Assembly (NCBI GenBank): GCA_022747635.1
Contig: JAKTNV010000006.1
Coordinates: 63,627,090 to 63,691,089, forward strand
DNA: 64,000 nucleotides
Origin: Hetaerina americana
Lineage: Eukaryota; Arthropoda; Insecta; Odonata; Calopterygidae
Direction of reading: 5' to 3'
Below, piece after piece: positions 1 through 12,290 of the stretch (positions within the stretch are counted from its first letter, which is position 1; each line of letters begins with the position of its first letter). The notes below the pieces were generated by a model. That model was given only the letters and a program-made list of their open reading frames with translations. It was not told the DNA's origin and searched no databases. The position numbers and the translations under genes were made by a program.

Positions 1-560
1 GTGCATGACATGCCTCCCTTTGCGACTCCTCTTTTCTCAGAGTTTTTGTGGTGGTCTAGCATTCCCCGTGCAACGGCGTTCCCACTCCAAACTAGTAAGC
101 GAAAGATCGGCGAAATATAAGACGGAAATGCGGGCTAAGTCCTCGCCCTCTGGTGCGCCCACCAACTGCAATCGTGAAAGAGGGAGGAGAGTATAAAGGA
201 CATGTGGAAATGATGAAAGAGAGAAGAAAGAAAAGCGTTTTTGGTAGTAAAAATGAAATGGTGGATAAGAAGGCATAGTGGGAATTGGAGGGAATCGGTT
301 AAATACGGAGGTAGCGGAATGTCTGCCGACCTTTCCCAAGTATACTAGAATCTTTTCGATGGAAGAGAGCATCAAAAATGGTTCCGAATTCTTAAAAAGG
401 AGAGATAAAATTATTTTTTCACCAAAGCACAACCTACATTTAGCAAACATTCCACCTGCGGGTGGAATGTTTTGCGAATAAATTTCTCCCTGTTTAATTT
501 TTGCGTGATAGGTTTTCTGCTAGTCATTCAACAAGGAATTGGCCATTGGTCTCTTTCTCC
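1..560. other. Leading segment, no gene recognised
   Basis: The first 200 bases are moderately GC-rich and open in several frames, but no frame resembles a known family. The rest is AT-rich and leads into the 3' end of the LINE that follows. Part of 440-560 may be the 3' untranslated part of that LINE; I cannot delimit it. Confidence 0.4.
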
Positions 561-1905
561 ACTGCCGTTTTTTTTAAAGTTTATGGTGTGTTGTTACTCT
601 CAAAGTGCTTTTTATATCATCTATAAATTTCTTTCTTGGTCTTCCTCTTCCTTTTTTTCCTATTATTTTTCCCTCCATTATATTTTCCAGGAAGTTGTTA
701 TGTCTGAGAAAATGTCCAACAAATTTAATTTTCCTTTCTCCTTCTCTTTTTTTTAAATTCCTTTCCTCTTTAATTTCTCTCAATACTTCTTTGTTGCTTT
801 TCTTGTCCGTCCATCTTATTATTGTTATTACTCTCCAAATCAACATTTCTATTGCTTCCAAACCGAGCCTTTTCCCTCTCTCACGATATCCAATTTCCGC
901 ATCCATATTATATTTTACTCCAAATAAACGTTTTTGCAAAGGATTTTCTACTTACCCATTTCATGTGTTTGTTTCTCAAAGATTCATTTTATTTTCATTT
1001 GCTTTTTCGCCAAGGCTATTCTTCTTTTCACAGCCGAAGTGCATCTGTTGGTTCTTGTAATTACACTCCCAAGGTAGCATAACTCTTCTACTTGGGTTAT
1101 CATCGCTTCTCCTATCATTTAATTAACAGGAGGTTCTGTTTTATTTCTAGAAACTATCATAGCTTCGGTTTTCTTCACATTAATTTTCAGTTTCCATTTT
1201 TTCAAAGCTGTAGATAAGGTTTTCAGCATTATATTCCTATCTTTGGCAGATTCTGACAGTGTTACAATATAATTTCCTAACCTAATGCAGTGCATCTTTC
1301 TTCAATTCATCTGTAAACCATTTGTTTTCTCCTTCATTGTATCTATAGCCTCTTCCATGCCTAAGTTAAATAGATATGTCAAAAAAGAAAATCCTTGCCT
1401 AACTCCTTTTCTAATCTTTGCTTATTTCTCACATCCATTTACTTCTTTAAAAGTGCTTTGGCTCTGGTATTGCTGAAATATGAGCTTCCTGTCTTTGAAG
1501 TATGTTCCTTTTCTCCTCATGGTTTCCAACATAAATTTCCAATCTACAGTATCGAAGGCTTTTTCCAAAACAATGGATGCAAGGAAAACTTTCCTGTCCA
1601 TTTCTAGCCTTCTCTCTAGGATCAAGCGCAGTGCCAGTCTTGCGTCTTTCGTTCCTTTACCTTCCCGGAAGTCAAAATTGATCTTCTCCAACATTTTACT
1701 CCACTTTCTTTTTGATTCAGTTTCCTATTGTATGCAAAAGAGCCTTGGAAGTATGTGACAGAATAGCAATTGTTTTGTAGTTAGTGCATCAATTGCTTTC
1801 CCTGCTTTTGGTATCACAATAGTTTTGCTTTGAACAAAGTCTTCAGGTATCCCCCCATTCTGATAACATTCATACACTATCTTAAAGAGCCTTTCTTTTG
1901 GGCTG
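560..1905 (-). mobile_element. Non-LTR retrotransposon (LINE-A) remnant, RT to C-terminus
   Basis: Minus-strand remnant of a LINE reverse transcriptase, an enzyme that copies element RNA into DNA at a nicked target. Reading leftwards from about 1900 there is a weak segment with PEDF- and IPK-like residues, then the palm segment (1694-1422) with FREGKGTKDA, LEKAFD and ending VNGCEK. The YLGSV-type region and the C-terminal tail follow (939-574), with WTDKKSNKEVL, VGHFLRHN and GKKGRGRPRK. The motif-A aspartate is replaced (SIVLEKAFD where FIDLEKAFD is usual) and the FADD box near 1270-1290 is lost. Several stops and frame changes are present. It is 5' truncated, with no endonuclease domain seen. 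The clade (RTE, CR1 or Jockey-like) is not resolved. Confidence 0.85.
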
Positions 1906-2575
1906 TTTATGTATGTAAAATTATAGTCACAGTGAAATCAAACGAATAAGTTTTTAAAAATTGGTATTTTAGGGGGAGGAACGAATCGTTATAATTGTTG
2001 ATCAAGAGCAGATGTTTTGCAGAAGAATAAATGAATTATATCAAACAAGTAAATCATTTTAGTCCAGAAAATCAGAGTGGCTAGACTCAAAAACATTTTT
2101 TAAGGTACATAATTGAACTAGAAATGGTTGCTATCCGGATGGGTGCGTAAAAAGGGCTGAGAAAATTAGCTAGGTGTAAAGTGAAGAGACTTAAAAGGAG
2201 AAGGGGATAGTTTTGAAAGGAGAGAAAAATGAAAGGGAATTTAAGATGAAAGCCAGAGTGAGAGAATTAATTTTACAGGCAGGGAGATAATAGTGAAAGC
2301 TGCAACTCAAAACAAGATATTATGGAGTGGTAAGGCATAATAATTTGTTACGGTTGGAAGGCATTCAAGAGGTGTTAGGATCTAAAGAAATAAACAGATC
2401 CAGAGAAAATAAAGTGAGATAACATATAATTTCGCTACACGTCCATGATATTGTTTTACGATGTTCACAGCTAGTGACACCCAGCAATATACAGTTGATG
2501 TAAATTAATAAGTTATGACATCATATGACAAATATTTATAAATACTACATAATAATTTTAATCCTGTCGAAAATG
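1906..2575. other. AT-rich intergenic DNA
   Basis: No coding frame, tRNA-like box or clear repeat was recognised between the LINE remnant and the Penelope element. There are a few purine-rich runs (about 2160-2300) only. Confidence 0.5.
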
Positions 2576-2579
2576 ATAA

Positions 2580-4510
2580 TTGGCGTTAATACTTGCTTGT
2601 CTCTGCACTTCCGGGTCCTCCATCCGCGTTAATTGTCTTCGGGTGACGACAGTGTCGCTGACCATGCTTCCTGCGTCTTCAGCTCGAAGGTTTTTTGGAA
2701 GCTTTCTTGTCCACCTTATATAGAGCTGGTGTCCAAGTGTCGCGCTGTGAGTGAATAGTCCTTTCCCGCTGTTTAATGGCTATCCATTGTCCCTGTTGAT
2801 GTTCCGTGGTCTTTTTAGGATTTCAAGAGCCTCGCGAATTTTCCGGGGGAAATAGCGCTTGTCCTTCGCTATTACTTTCGCTCCCTTGAAATTGATGACG
2901 TGTCCCGGTTCACTCCAATCATGCTCGGCGATGGCTGATAAGTTAAATTGTTTCTTTGCCATCGCCCTGCGATGTTCTTTAATCCTTGTTGTGAGTGATT
3001 TGCAGGCTTCCCCGATGTAAGATCTACCGCAGGAGCATGGGATGTCTCAACTCCTTAAGGATGTTGTGTTTTGGTCCATGCAAGAGGCTGTTTATTTTGG
3101 TCACGGACATGAACCTTGTCACCACGTCGTGTTTGTTGAGGATCCTGACGATCCTTTCGGAGGTCCCCGCGGCATATGGAATGGTGACTCGTGCCCCTGA
3201 TTGTACTGCGTCTTCCTCTCCGATATCATGGAAGGAATTTCTTTTCCACTTTCAAGGTCCTTTTTAGGATCATATCGGTCATGCTCCTGCGTAGTGCAAT
3301 CGCCAAGTTTTTCGATTCCGTCTCCAAGGAGTCAGTGTTGGATAAGGTGTACACCCGGTGCATAGGAGTGAACATCAAAGCAGCCTTTTGAGATGGATTG
3401 TGATGCGTGTTGGCATTGAGGTACCGATCCGTATGGGTGGAATTCCTATAAATGGCGTATCCCGGATTCCCGTTGCTTTTTTTCTTTATGATGACGTCAA
3501 GAAATGGTAATTTTCATCCTTTTTCCGTCTCCAACGTGAACTGGAAGCTTCTGTGTTTTGTGATAAGTGCTCCCAGTAACCTGAGTAATTCTTCTGGCCG
3601 TGAGGCCACATGACGAAGGTGTCGTCTAACGTATAAATGCCAAAGTAATTGCTTCTTTGTCATACACGGTTATCGCGTTCATCTCACATTGCTCGATGTA
3701 CAAGTTGGCTATCACTGGCGACAGTGGTGATCTCATTGCTACTCCTTCGGTCTGTTCGTAGTCATCACCATTCCATAGGAAGAAGGTATTCCTTAGACAA
3801 TGCTCCACCAATTCCGGAAAGTCTCCATGTACGCCTGATGTGCTGAGTCCTCTGACGATCTCCACCGAGTCTTGGATAGGCGCGTTGTTGAATGGCAACA
3901 CCACGTCGAAATTGACCATGATGCCTTCCTTTTTCACTGAGATGCCCTTCAGGATTTCGGCGAAGTGGCCAGAGTTCTATGCGTACGAGGACGGATTTCC
4001 GAAGTACAATTTTAGTGACTGGACCAGATACTTGGCTAGGTGATAGGTCGGCGAGTCAATCTGGCCTACTATGGCTCTGAACGATATACCCTACTTGTGT
4101 ACTTTTGGTAGGCCGTATAGTCTCGGAGGTTTGGGTGCCGAGGATACTACACATCTTTGTTCTTTCCGAGGAATTGACGAGTTATTGATGATGGATCTGG
4201 TGTCTCGGGCAGCTTTTATCATCGGGTTCTTGTCCAATTTCTTGTACGTCTTGTTGTTGAGGAAGTTCGAAATGTTCTCAGCGTATTCCCTTTTTGTCAT
4301 TAGATCCGTTGAGTTGCCTTTGTCCGCGGGAAGGATGATGATATCATCGTTGTCCAGAAGCTTCCGCAGGGCTTTTATTTCCTTCGTCGTAATGATCTGT
4401 TTGGATGTTTTTGCGGTGCGTAAAACGTGGGCCACATATTCCCTTATAAACAGCCTCTTGCAAAGATCAAAGGACAACATACCTGAGGAATTATAAGAAG
4501 ACGTACCCAC
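2580..4510 (-). mobile_element. Penelope-like retroelement, RT plus GIY-YIG, pseudogene
   Basis: Minus-strand Penelope-like element, a retroelement class whose protein joins a telomerase-related reverse transcriptase to a GIY-YIG endonuclease. The N-terminal part (4510-4091) shows LPADKGNST and ends in RLYGLPKVHK. The RT core follows: MVNFDVVLPFNNAP (motif A, near 3910) and GVAMRSPLSPVIANLY (near 3720; the usual residue is G before SPLSP). A YTLDDTF box near 3635-3615 lies in a shifted frame. The linker runs to about 3060. The endonuclease part has IPCSCGRSYIGEA (about 3055-3010), then SAIAEHDW and REALEI, ending RDNG at 2780. At least three frame breaks and an internal stop make it non-functional. 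The tail down to 2580 is repeated in inverted orientation at 4540-4998. Confidence 0.92.
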
Positions 4511-4516
4511 AGTGCC

Positions 4517-4998
4517 ATGCTCCAGCAGCAGATCTTGGATCGGGGAAACTACATATCACTCGAAACAAGGATTAAAGAACATTGCAGGGCGACGGAAAAG
4601 AAACAATTTCACTCATCAGCCATCTCCGAGCATGATTGGAGTGTGCTGGGTCACGTTATCGGTTTCGAGGGGGTGAAAGTAATAGCGAAGGACAAGCGAT
4701 ATTTTCCCGGTTAAATCCACGAGGCGTTTGAAATCCTAAAAATACCACGAATCATCAACAGGGACGATGGATATCCATTAAACAGTGCGTGGAGAGAGAC
4801 TATACGGCGCTATCCAGCACTATCAGAGCGCGGTATTTGACCGCCAGCCTATACTATACTATATTAGGCGGAAAAGAAAGCTTCCAAAATTACCTTGAAG
4901 CTGAAGACGCTGGCAGAATGGCCAGCGAAACTCGTCAACCAAAGACAATTAATGCGGATGGAGAACTCGGAAGTGCAGAGACAAGCAGTTCAACGCCA
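4517..4998 (+). mobile_element. Inverted second Penelope 3' part (GIY-YIG and tail)
   Basis: Plus-strand piece of the same element family. It begins inside the GIY-YIG domain (TRIKEHCRATEKKQF, then SAISEHDW and VIAKDKRYFPG), hits a stop, and continues as EAFEILK and INRDDGYPLNSAWR. The last 75 bases, up to 4998, match the reverse complement of 2580-2650 closely, including the stretch AGACAATTAA and the run AAGTGCAGAGACAAGCA. The unit is therefore a complete minus copy whose 5' side abuts a 3' fragment in opposite orientation, making long inverted ends. Penelope elements are known for such partial inverted or tandem copies. No protein can be made from it. Confidence 0.88.
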
Positions 4999-5001
4999 CG
5001 G

Positions 5002-5440
5002 TAACCTTCACACGGCGTCAATGCTTCTTTTTTCCGTACACACGTCCATAATCCTTACATAATTTTGTTTTCGATGGATCATTAAAATACATCCGTTCGC
5101 AAAAGAAATTAGCTACATATACGAGTACATGTAGTTAATTTACATTTACATTTGAAATACAAGTAGACATGTACACATACGTAAACTAGTTCTTGTATCA
5201 AAACGAATATTTTATGGTGATTATTTTGCGATTTACCTTTCACATTTATAGCAATAATTAGGAAGAAAAATATTCCTTTCACGATCCTTCTTCCATGCCT
5301 TTGAACGGTATGGCGTGGGATAAACAATAATTTGTATTTTCAGGAAACACATCATCCACACTCTGTATACAAGGATTACCATTTTTACGGTATATTCGAT
5401 TCTCAGGCTCTCTCCGCGAGCAATCGATAAAATGGCATCA
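5002..5440. other. AT-rich intergenic DNA
   Basis: Simple AT-rich DNA with pyrimidine/purine patches and TACATG-like runs around 5110-5190. No gene or repeat family was recognised. Confidence 0.4.
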
Positions 5441-5449
5441 CAAAGAAAC

Positions 5450-5960
5450 GCAAAACGGTGTGATTTTTCCCGCCCCATCGCCGCCGCTTCCGTGTTCGGC
5501 ACACACCCGGGTTAATGCAGATCTCTCGAACAGCTCACGGCATTCACCTCCTCCCCGACCATTCGCTCCTCCGGATCACAAAAGGGTTTTTTCGGAAAGG
5601 GATCGGTTGTCTCAGGGTACGCGTCGAGAGAGATCTGGGCGGGAGGCGGTCTAGCATTCCCATTCCCCCCCCCCTCCCCCCGCCCGCAGGTAAGGCGCCG
5701 TAAAACGCCAGAGCGCGAACGACGGAATGGGGCGGTGGTACGCGTGACGTCCCAATCCTGGGGATGTAAACCCCGACCTTTTTTCTTCGTTTTTTTTATA
5801 CTTGTCGACCCACGGGGGGCGTGCCCCACGGGTGAACGCGCCGAAACTTTACTCCGGCTATAAATTCCTCCTCCATTCCCACTGCCCTTTCTCTACGCGC
5901 GACTTCTGCACTCTTAATTCCGCAATTTTCGCACGGGCGTGTGTGTATTCCCCAAAACAT
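5450..5960. other. CpG/GC-rich patch with a TATA-like motif
   Basis: A sharp rise in G+C and CpG compared with the flanks, including a run of Cs near 5668-5692 followed by CGCAGGTAAGGCG, and many CG dinucleotides (5600-5850). At about 5857-5866 the plus strand has GGCTATAAATTC, a good TATA-like match about 30 bases before a CACTGCCC pyrimidine-rich stretch. The patch could be a CpG island or promoter of a gene whose exons I cannot see, or an old GC-rich insertion. No open frame here resembles a known protein. The promoter reading is inference. Confidence 0.3.
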
Positions 5961-6899
5961 TCACCTCTGAATTTTGGGTATATTTTGTGAATATTTTATA
6001 CTTCTCCATGTTCTTTAAGCCTCACTTCGATGTCGTATTGCACAACTTTAACTGGCCACCTTCGTTTCATAAAATATGGTGAAACTTATTCTATTTCCGT
6101 CGCCGTCCCTATAAAAATTGGTTTGGAGTTTCAAATCTCGATACGGCCGGACGTATTAAACCATGATAATTTTTTTCATAGAGAAGAAACTTTTTAGTGT
6201 TGCCTGTATCCCTTGTTATATGTAACTTCTCATATTATTAACGCTCGAAGAAAAGTTAACGGAGAGCTTATGATTTAACACAAATTGCATTGTGCGATGT
6301 CAATTATAGGTGGATTTTTGAAACAGGCATCGTGTTTGGACTATTTAGAGAAATTAAAACAATGTAAATACAAAGGGATTAATAGCCAATGATAAGAGAT
6401 CCGTGAAGGGTAGTTAACGTTTTTATCATGTCATTAAATTATTATGCCAAAGAAAAGGGCAGTGACAATTCATCAATTACAAATATTTGGCCTACAAATA
6501 CAGGCAAAAAAAATCATTAAATAATTTCGGGTAGCCGATCCGCCATTGAAAAGCCAAAATAACTGAATTTAAAGATTCAGAAAGTTTAAAGGAATTATGA
6601 CTCAATTATGTATGTAGGAGTGGGAGGATTTTCATGATTGGGGCTTTCCAATCATGGATAATTAAGTAAATAAAATATTGCAAGTATCAAAATTCAGCCG
6701 GATATCCAAGTGTAATTAATAGGTTAATGTTATTAATTGGTAGTATATCATATGAGATGTTTCAGTGTTTTATATATCCTCAATCATTAGTTAATGCATC
6801 AAATGTTCAATATGTGGTGGACTGTAGGCTAATGTTGCATGCCAAAGGAAAAATAATTATTATTGCAATTTTATCGTTTATGGCAGATTTTGGATGTAC
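5961..6899. other. AT-rich intergenic DNA with one small hairpin
   Basis: No coding content recognised. A short stem-loop occurs near 6633-6655 (CATGATTGG ... CCAATCATG). Confidence 0.4.
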
Positions 6900-6904
6900 A
6901 CAAC

Positions 6905-7310
6905 TTGAACAACGACCTCTCCTAATTAAACACAATCTAACAACCGACATCACAAGAAACCCTTCTTCCATTCCGCATACTTCCTTCTTCCCTTTATACC
7001 GTCCAATCTCCAACTTGCTTCAACGACTATGTTTCTGCGCCGTACAAAACTATGCTCCATATCAAAGTTTTGACGAGCCGTTTACTCAAATTACTCCTTA
7101 CTCAACGGCCCTGTCATCAGTTGCCTCCTCCTTGTGAAAGCTTCTTTGCCTAACCCATTTTTTCTTTTAATATCCCAACTACTTAGACCGTTTTGGCCCA
7201 AAAACGTCCGAGATGGGTAAACTGTACCATCTGCTCTTGTTTATTAACTTCAATCGTTATATTTAAGTTAGTATTTCTCGGAAAACCTCATAACCTTAAG
7301 TCTTGAATCA
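6905..7310 (-). mobile_element. LINE-B fragment, 3' portion
   Basis: Antisense to the window this reads as a decayed copy of the region after the RT palm of LINE-B. Around 7300-7150 it gives the RFSRNT and QFTHLG-like segment, at 7120-7030 the block TLIWSV-like (TATGCTCCATATCAAAGTTT on the plus strand), and leftwards the MLDGMK-like region near 6990. Compared with the 16.7-18.0 kb copy it has an internal deletion and many stops. Confidence 0.7.
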
Positions 7311-7667
7311 TTAAAAAATTCGGTTTCGAATCATCAAACTAACTTAAACGTGGAATCACAGAGGTTTACTCTGAATATTTAAACTTTTTTAACAATATAC
7401 TTGGAGATAAATCCATACTGATCAGAAAAATATAAACCGTTCTTCTTGTATACTCGTACATATCATGCAACTTTCATAATTATATTACTTAAACAATAAA
7501 GAAGTTCTGCATAAATTCAGTAACATGTAATTTTGGAGATAATTTACATCCGTGTAGCATGATAAATTAAACAATGGTAAATTTACCTATTGTTTCATTT
7601 TCAGTGACCGACTTAGTGTAAAATAAGCACTGTAATTGACCAAATGGTCGGTTTGGTCAGTGATGGT

Positions 7668-7887
7668 AGTGTCCACCCAGTACTAAGCCCCCTACGGCGT
7701 GCGAAATGCACACATCAGTGAAGGGGGTCTAGTTCCTTTCCCTGTGCCGGCTATCGTCTCCCATGAAGACCTGGTAACCCAAAAAACACACAGCTTGGAT
7801 GGAACTGAGAGTAGCCGGAGAACCATGTCCGGGAATCGAATCCAGTCCCTCCGTTCACTAGTCCTACCACTGGACTATCGCACCGTG
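7668..7887 (-). mobile_element. SINE-1, tRNA-derived short retroposon
   Basis: Minus-strand copy of a tRNA-headed SINE. Read from 7887 leftwards there is a box-A-like part (TAGTCCAGTGG) and a box B GGATTCGATTCCC (7830-7842). The family body follows: GGTTACCAGGTCTTCATGGG and a GCACAGGGAAAGGAAC block near 7734-7748. The same head and body recur at 26.47-26.66 kb (minus) and 47.58-47.84 kb (plus). The head is diverged, so an active tRNA is unlikely. Confidence 0.8.
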
Positions 7888-7889
7888 TG

Positions 7890-8760
7890 AAAATATGTCA
7901 GTGTGAAAAATACACTGAGTGAGTATTTTTATGTTGATTATGGCATTTATGTGCTGAAATTATCTGCAGGTTTCTGATAATGAAGTCAAGATGAAACTTG
8001 CTAAGGTTTATTTTATATTTTGTAATATATTAAAATATTCAACTTTTATACGTACTTTCCAGCAAGTGACGTTTATGGAAGAAAACTATTACCGTCAAGG
8101 TTAAGTAATCATGAGAAATGCATTTAGGTATTAAAATGAAAGCATTAAATAAAGATTATAGCTTGGTTTAGGGTACATTTTCAAATCAGACTTGAATCTC
8201 GGATCGACCTGAAGATGTCTTCTAAAACAAGAAAATAACTGTCGTCGCATGAATACATCGAACGGAAAGGAACAGCAAAAACCCCGTAGCACCAAGTAAC
8301 GGAATACCACGAAAGCCAACACAAGAACAGGATTGATTCAGATAAACCCTACAAACTTTGCTGCCGCTAATGACTTGATGAAAAGCTTGCTTTCTATAGA
8401 AGAAAATTAAGGAATCAAATTTTGATGATATCATAATATTATATCATAAATATCTAAATAATATACTATAAATGTCATAATAAACTACTTCAAATATTAT
8501 GTCGATGCCTTTCCTCCATCCATCCTATGCTAAAATCTTGATACTTGATATCCTTATTCCGTCTTTACCTTGAAAAATACTTTGATACTTATTAACGTGG
8601 TAAAACCATAGCTTTTAGTGTTATATTTTTCTTCAATATGATCTATCACTATTAAGGTTACTACTGTAAAAAATAAAATATGGAAATGTCAAATATCGTA
8701 TCTGGAATACAATTTATAACAAAAAAATTACCAGTATATCTGGTTTTGCCCATATGAACT
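7890..8760. other. AT-rich intergenic DNA
   Basis: No recognised gene or repeat. Two overlapping short antisense frames at 8131-8434 have no family resemblance. Confidence 0.4.
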
Positions 8761-8766
8761 GGATTT

Positions 8767-8932
8767 CAATGCAACAATTTCAGAGTGTAAAAATCTTTCG
8801 CCTTGACTGGGATCCCAGTCAAGGCGAATGATTTCTACAATCTGAAATTGTTGCATTAAAATGCACATTAGCGGATGACTCCGTTAAAAGTTACTGTTGC
8901 GGCATCTCCCGCAGTTTCTTTGGAATGAACTG
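8767..8932 (+). mobile_element. SINE-2 (type-1 tail) joined to an inverted SINE-2 piece
   Basis: A plus-strand SINE-2 body begins at the head remnant CCCAGTCAAGGCG (8814-8826) and continues with AATGATTTCTACAATCTGAA, TTGTTGCATT, GCGGATGACTCCGTTAAAAG and GCGGCATCTCCCGCAG. Directly upstream, 8767-8812 is the reverse complement of the first part of the same unit. The junction is a perfect 28-bp palindrome (8799-8826, centred on GGATCC), and the whole inverted pair spans about 92 bp. Confidence 0.8.
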
Positions 8933-8939
8933 GATTTTT

Positions 8940-11685
8940 CACAGCATAAAGGATAAAGTATATAAGATACACCAGAAAAATGATAACTTTAAGAACTAAT
9001 AAAATGTACCATATACATTTCTTCATTCCACAAATTGAATTCAATAACCATCATTAAAACCACGGGTTAGTGTTATAATTTAAAGGGACATCTATCAGTT
9101 ACACGACAAAGGTTTTCTCGGGGCAAAAATATTCGAACGGTAACAAAGAAATATTTTCTAGAGTTTCTTAAATTAGAAGAACTATTAAATTTCTTTCGAG
9201 GGCATACAGTATGCGAGCATCTGTAATTAATATAAATACTAAATTATATAGACCTTAAAGCATTAGCAGCTCAGGACTAAATGAGATAAAGACAAATGAA
9301 GGAAGTAGTGAAATGAATCGCATTTCTCTCGCACTGATCGCGACCTACATTTTTTTTAAAATGTGGAAACAATGTCAATCCAACTCATATTTATTTATTC
9401 GAGTACCTTTATTTTATCCTCTATTTTACGATTACCTGTTACGAACCGTATCGGCAATTCGAACGATATTTTGCAGATGGTAATGCATTTCGGGCGATTA
9501 AATGAAGGCTCTACCTGTCACAAATGAACTGAATAAGGGATGAGAGGTCAAATCATTTATGCTCATGGGCATATTACAGTAATTTTTATGGAAATAATTC
9601 CTTTATTGTCCAAATCTACACGCATACTTTAACAATAAGCAATCCTGAGGTCGATGAGAACGATCGATAAGTGGAGCATTATTCATCAATTTATGAGATC
9701 TCCGTGATAAAGCAATTTATAATGTAAATCCTCTACTTATCTACCCCGCACAGCTAAATCGTGAGTTTAAGGTATACAATTAATTCTTCATTTGTGATGG
9801 TAAATATAACAAACGATACCATATACGGCGCTAAAGCGGTCTCTCACTGAACGGATGCTTATCATGAACCCTACACGTGAACAAATACTCCTGTTACAGC
9901 AAGAGGAAAAAATGTTTCACACTTCCATAAACTATGCTTGTGCTACTACTTGCTATCGGATGCTGTTTTAAAATATGTTTTCGAATGAATTTTTTTATAA
10001 CAGATAAAATATTGTGTACCAGGAGACACCTATCGTAAGAGTGTACATTAGATATTAGATTATACTTTAAATATTTCACAAACGATTAAGGAATCAGGGT
10101 AGCGAGGTCATATTTAGTAGACAGTGACTATTAAAACAAGATTGACTTGAAGCCAATAGCAGGAGTCCATTTGGCGTATTAATGCCTTTAATTTCATGCA
10201 TTTGCCTCATTAACGCCTCATGTTTATATTTTAACCTAGTTTTTTTAGCAAACTTTAAATTTTAGTTCATGGAAATTTCCACAATTATGGCAATTGATAA
10301 CGACAGCGAATGGAATTGAGGGAGCATTTTTTGAATATTTTTGCTTCTGTAAGATTTTCACCCAAACTGAAGTAAATTAATTAAAAGCAAAACACAGAAA
10401 GTGTCGTCTAAATTCAGTTGCGTTATTTACAGCAAAATTTGAATTGTAATTGAACTTTTAATGGTAACATAGATGGGGTATTTAGCCACATTACTTTGAT
10501 TGTTTTTTGATACGTGATACCAGAGAATGAAACAAAATTTATGATTACTTTACAACTTGTATTAATAAAATATTTTGGTGTTTCCATACCTCGTCAAAGT
10601 ACGGAGCACTGCCAAGTGCACATGATCAAAAGAGAGCAATCACTATTTTTTCTGATTTCTAGACAGAAAAGAAATCGAATCATGATAGGTATGACAAGAG
10701 AAACGAAATATCTCTGAGTTTTTTAAGATTGCAAATAATGACGGTATTTTCCTATTACTTAAGTTCGCTAAAGTATCAAAATCGACAAAAATATCCTAGA
10801 TTCCTCACACTCGAGACCAAATATTAAATTACTCCTTCATGCTATTAAAAATGAATCTGTGTCACCACGCTAATATTGTTAAATCTGTCGCTACGAAGGC
10901 CTGGTTTGAATTCAACTTATGATAACCGGGCCGTGGGCAAACAAGGCATTAGGTCTAATATTACAATGTAATATAGCTGAAGACACTTTAAACGTATATT
11001 TTTAAATACCTTGGCTCTCTATGAACCACTACCAATCTCTAAAATAAAACGCGCCTAATGATATTTTTCCTACACAATCTTTTCGAATGAGTTAAAAAAA
11101 TACACTTCATTGAGAATACTGGTTTTGCAAATAATTAGGAGGTAGCGTTTACCCTTTATTCTGCCATAGTGAATTAACCTTTCACCAAATATCGCAATGC
11201 ATAAGATTTCTGAACAAAGTACAGATACAACAAATAGATGATATTTTTCTCAAAATGGGAATATTCAGGCTAAATATTGTAGAAATGAAATATAAAGAAA
11301 TGCAATTTTCCTTAAAGTATAATTACTGAACACGATTTGACTATGCATTTGAAATCATATAAAATATTCCAAAGATAATATAACAATGAAATGTGCTGAA
11401 AAATTTCATCCCACCGTGAAAACTGTTTTTTTGTGGATTATTCAGTTTCAGCGTGCATAAAATCTTTTTCTTTAATATGTAACCCTAACCCTTCCTAATT
11501 TCACAGTATTTTATTCATAATTTCCTAGGACTGAAAATACTACCTGGGAAATTATATCCCTAATCTGAGGTCGTAGTGCTTCCTGCTCACATTTGACACA
11601 AATTTAGACTCTTTATTCTCTTGCTCCATCATTGTCAGGGAATTTAATAATCCCTTGAATAAATTTCCTAGTATCAGTTCCTAGT
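8940..11685. other. Long AT-rich intergenic stretch
   Basis: About 2.7 kb without a recognised gene, RNA gene, mobile element or tandem array. The short frames at 9894-10079 (minus) and 10514-10717 (plus) show no family motif. Confidence 0.45.
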
Positions 11686-11689
11686 CTCC

Positions 11690-12290
11690 ATTCACTAGCT
11701 CCTTTTGCGGGAGCACTGAAGGTGGCTCGCCCATCACCCAGGGCCCACATTACCACGGCGGGGCTTTTTTTTCCAGGCCACGGCGAATGAGAACGCGCAC
11801 AGTGGCCGCGGACGTTTGCCAGGGTCGGGAGGTGGATGCATAAAAATTTAGAGAAGGCGGTGTCACATGGTTATAAAAATCGATCCGCCAAGCAATTCCG
11901 CTCGGCGAAACAAGGGAATAAAAGAAGGATGCGAGGCGCTCACACCGACCAGAGGGGGGGGGGGAGGGAAGCAGTTGTCGTTATCTCAAGGGAATTGATG
12001 GGAAGGAATAGGTGTGCATGTGTTCGTGCGTGGGTGTAACTGTATGTGTGTGTGAGTATGGGGGCGCATGGAGAATTTCGCATCCACGTACTAGTACGAG
12101 TATGCAGGTTTGGGTGACCGGGTTCCCCCCCACCCGATCTCCCCATGGCGCACGACGCCCACGCGGCGGAGGGTTATACTCCCTCCCTCTTCTCCGAATT
12201 TGGGGCGAAGGAAGTAAAGCACAATCCTCCAAACTTTTTTAACTCCGCGAAATCACCCTTTTAACCGTACGTAGGTCGAGGAGGAATATT
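11690..12290. other. CpG/GC-rich patch
   Basis: Second GC-rich patch, with abrupt edges. It includes GGGCCCACATTACCACGGCG (11740-11760), a run of about 12 Gs at 11955-11967, a GTGTGT/GTATG-rich section (12010-12065), and CCCCACCCGATCTCC with many CGs (12125-12200). The frames in it are low-complexity and mutually overlapping. It may be a CpG island or promoter region; no exon was recognised. Confidence 0.3.

Noticed and set aside
53..5661. Shared 14-mer GGTCTAGCATTCCC at 53-66 and 5648-5661 as evidence of a repeat
   Set aside because: The flanks do not align, and several chance 14-mer matches are expected in 64 kb.
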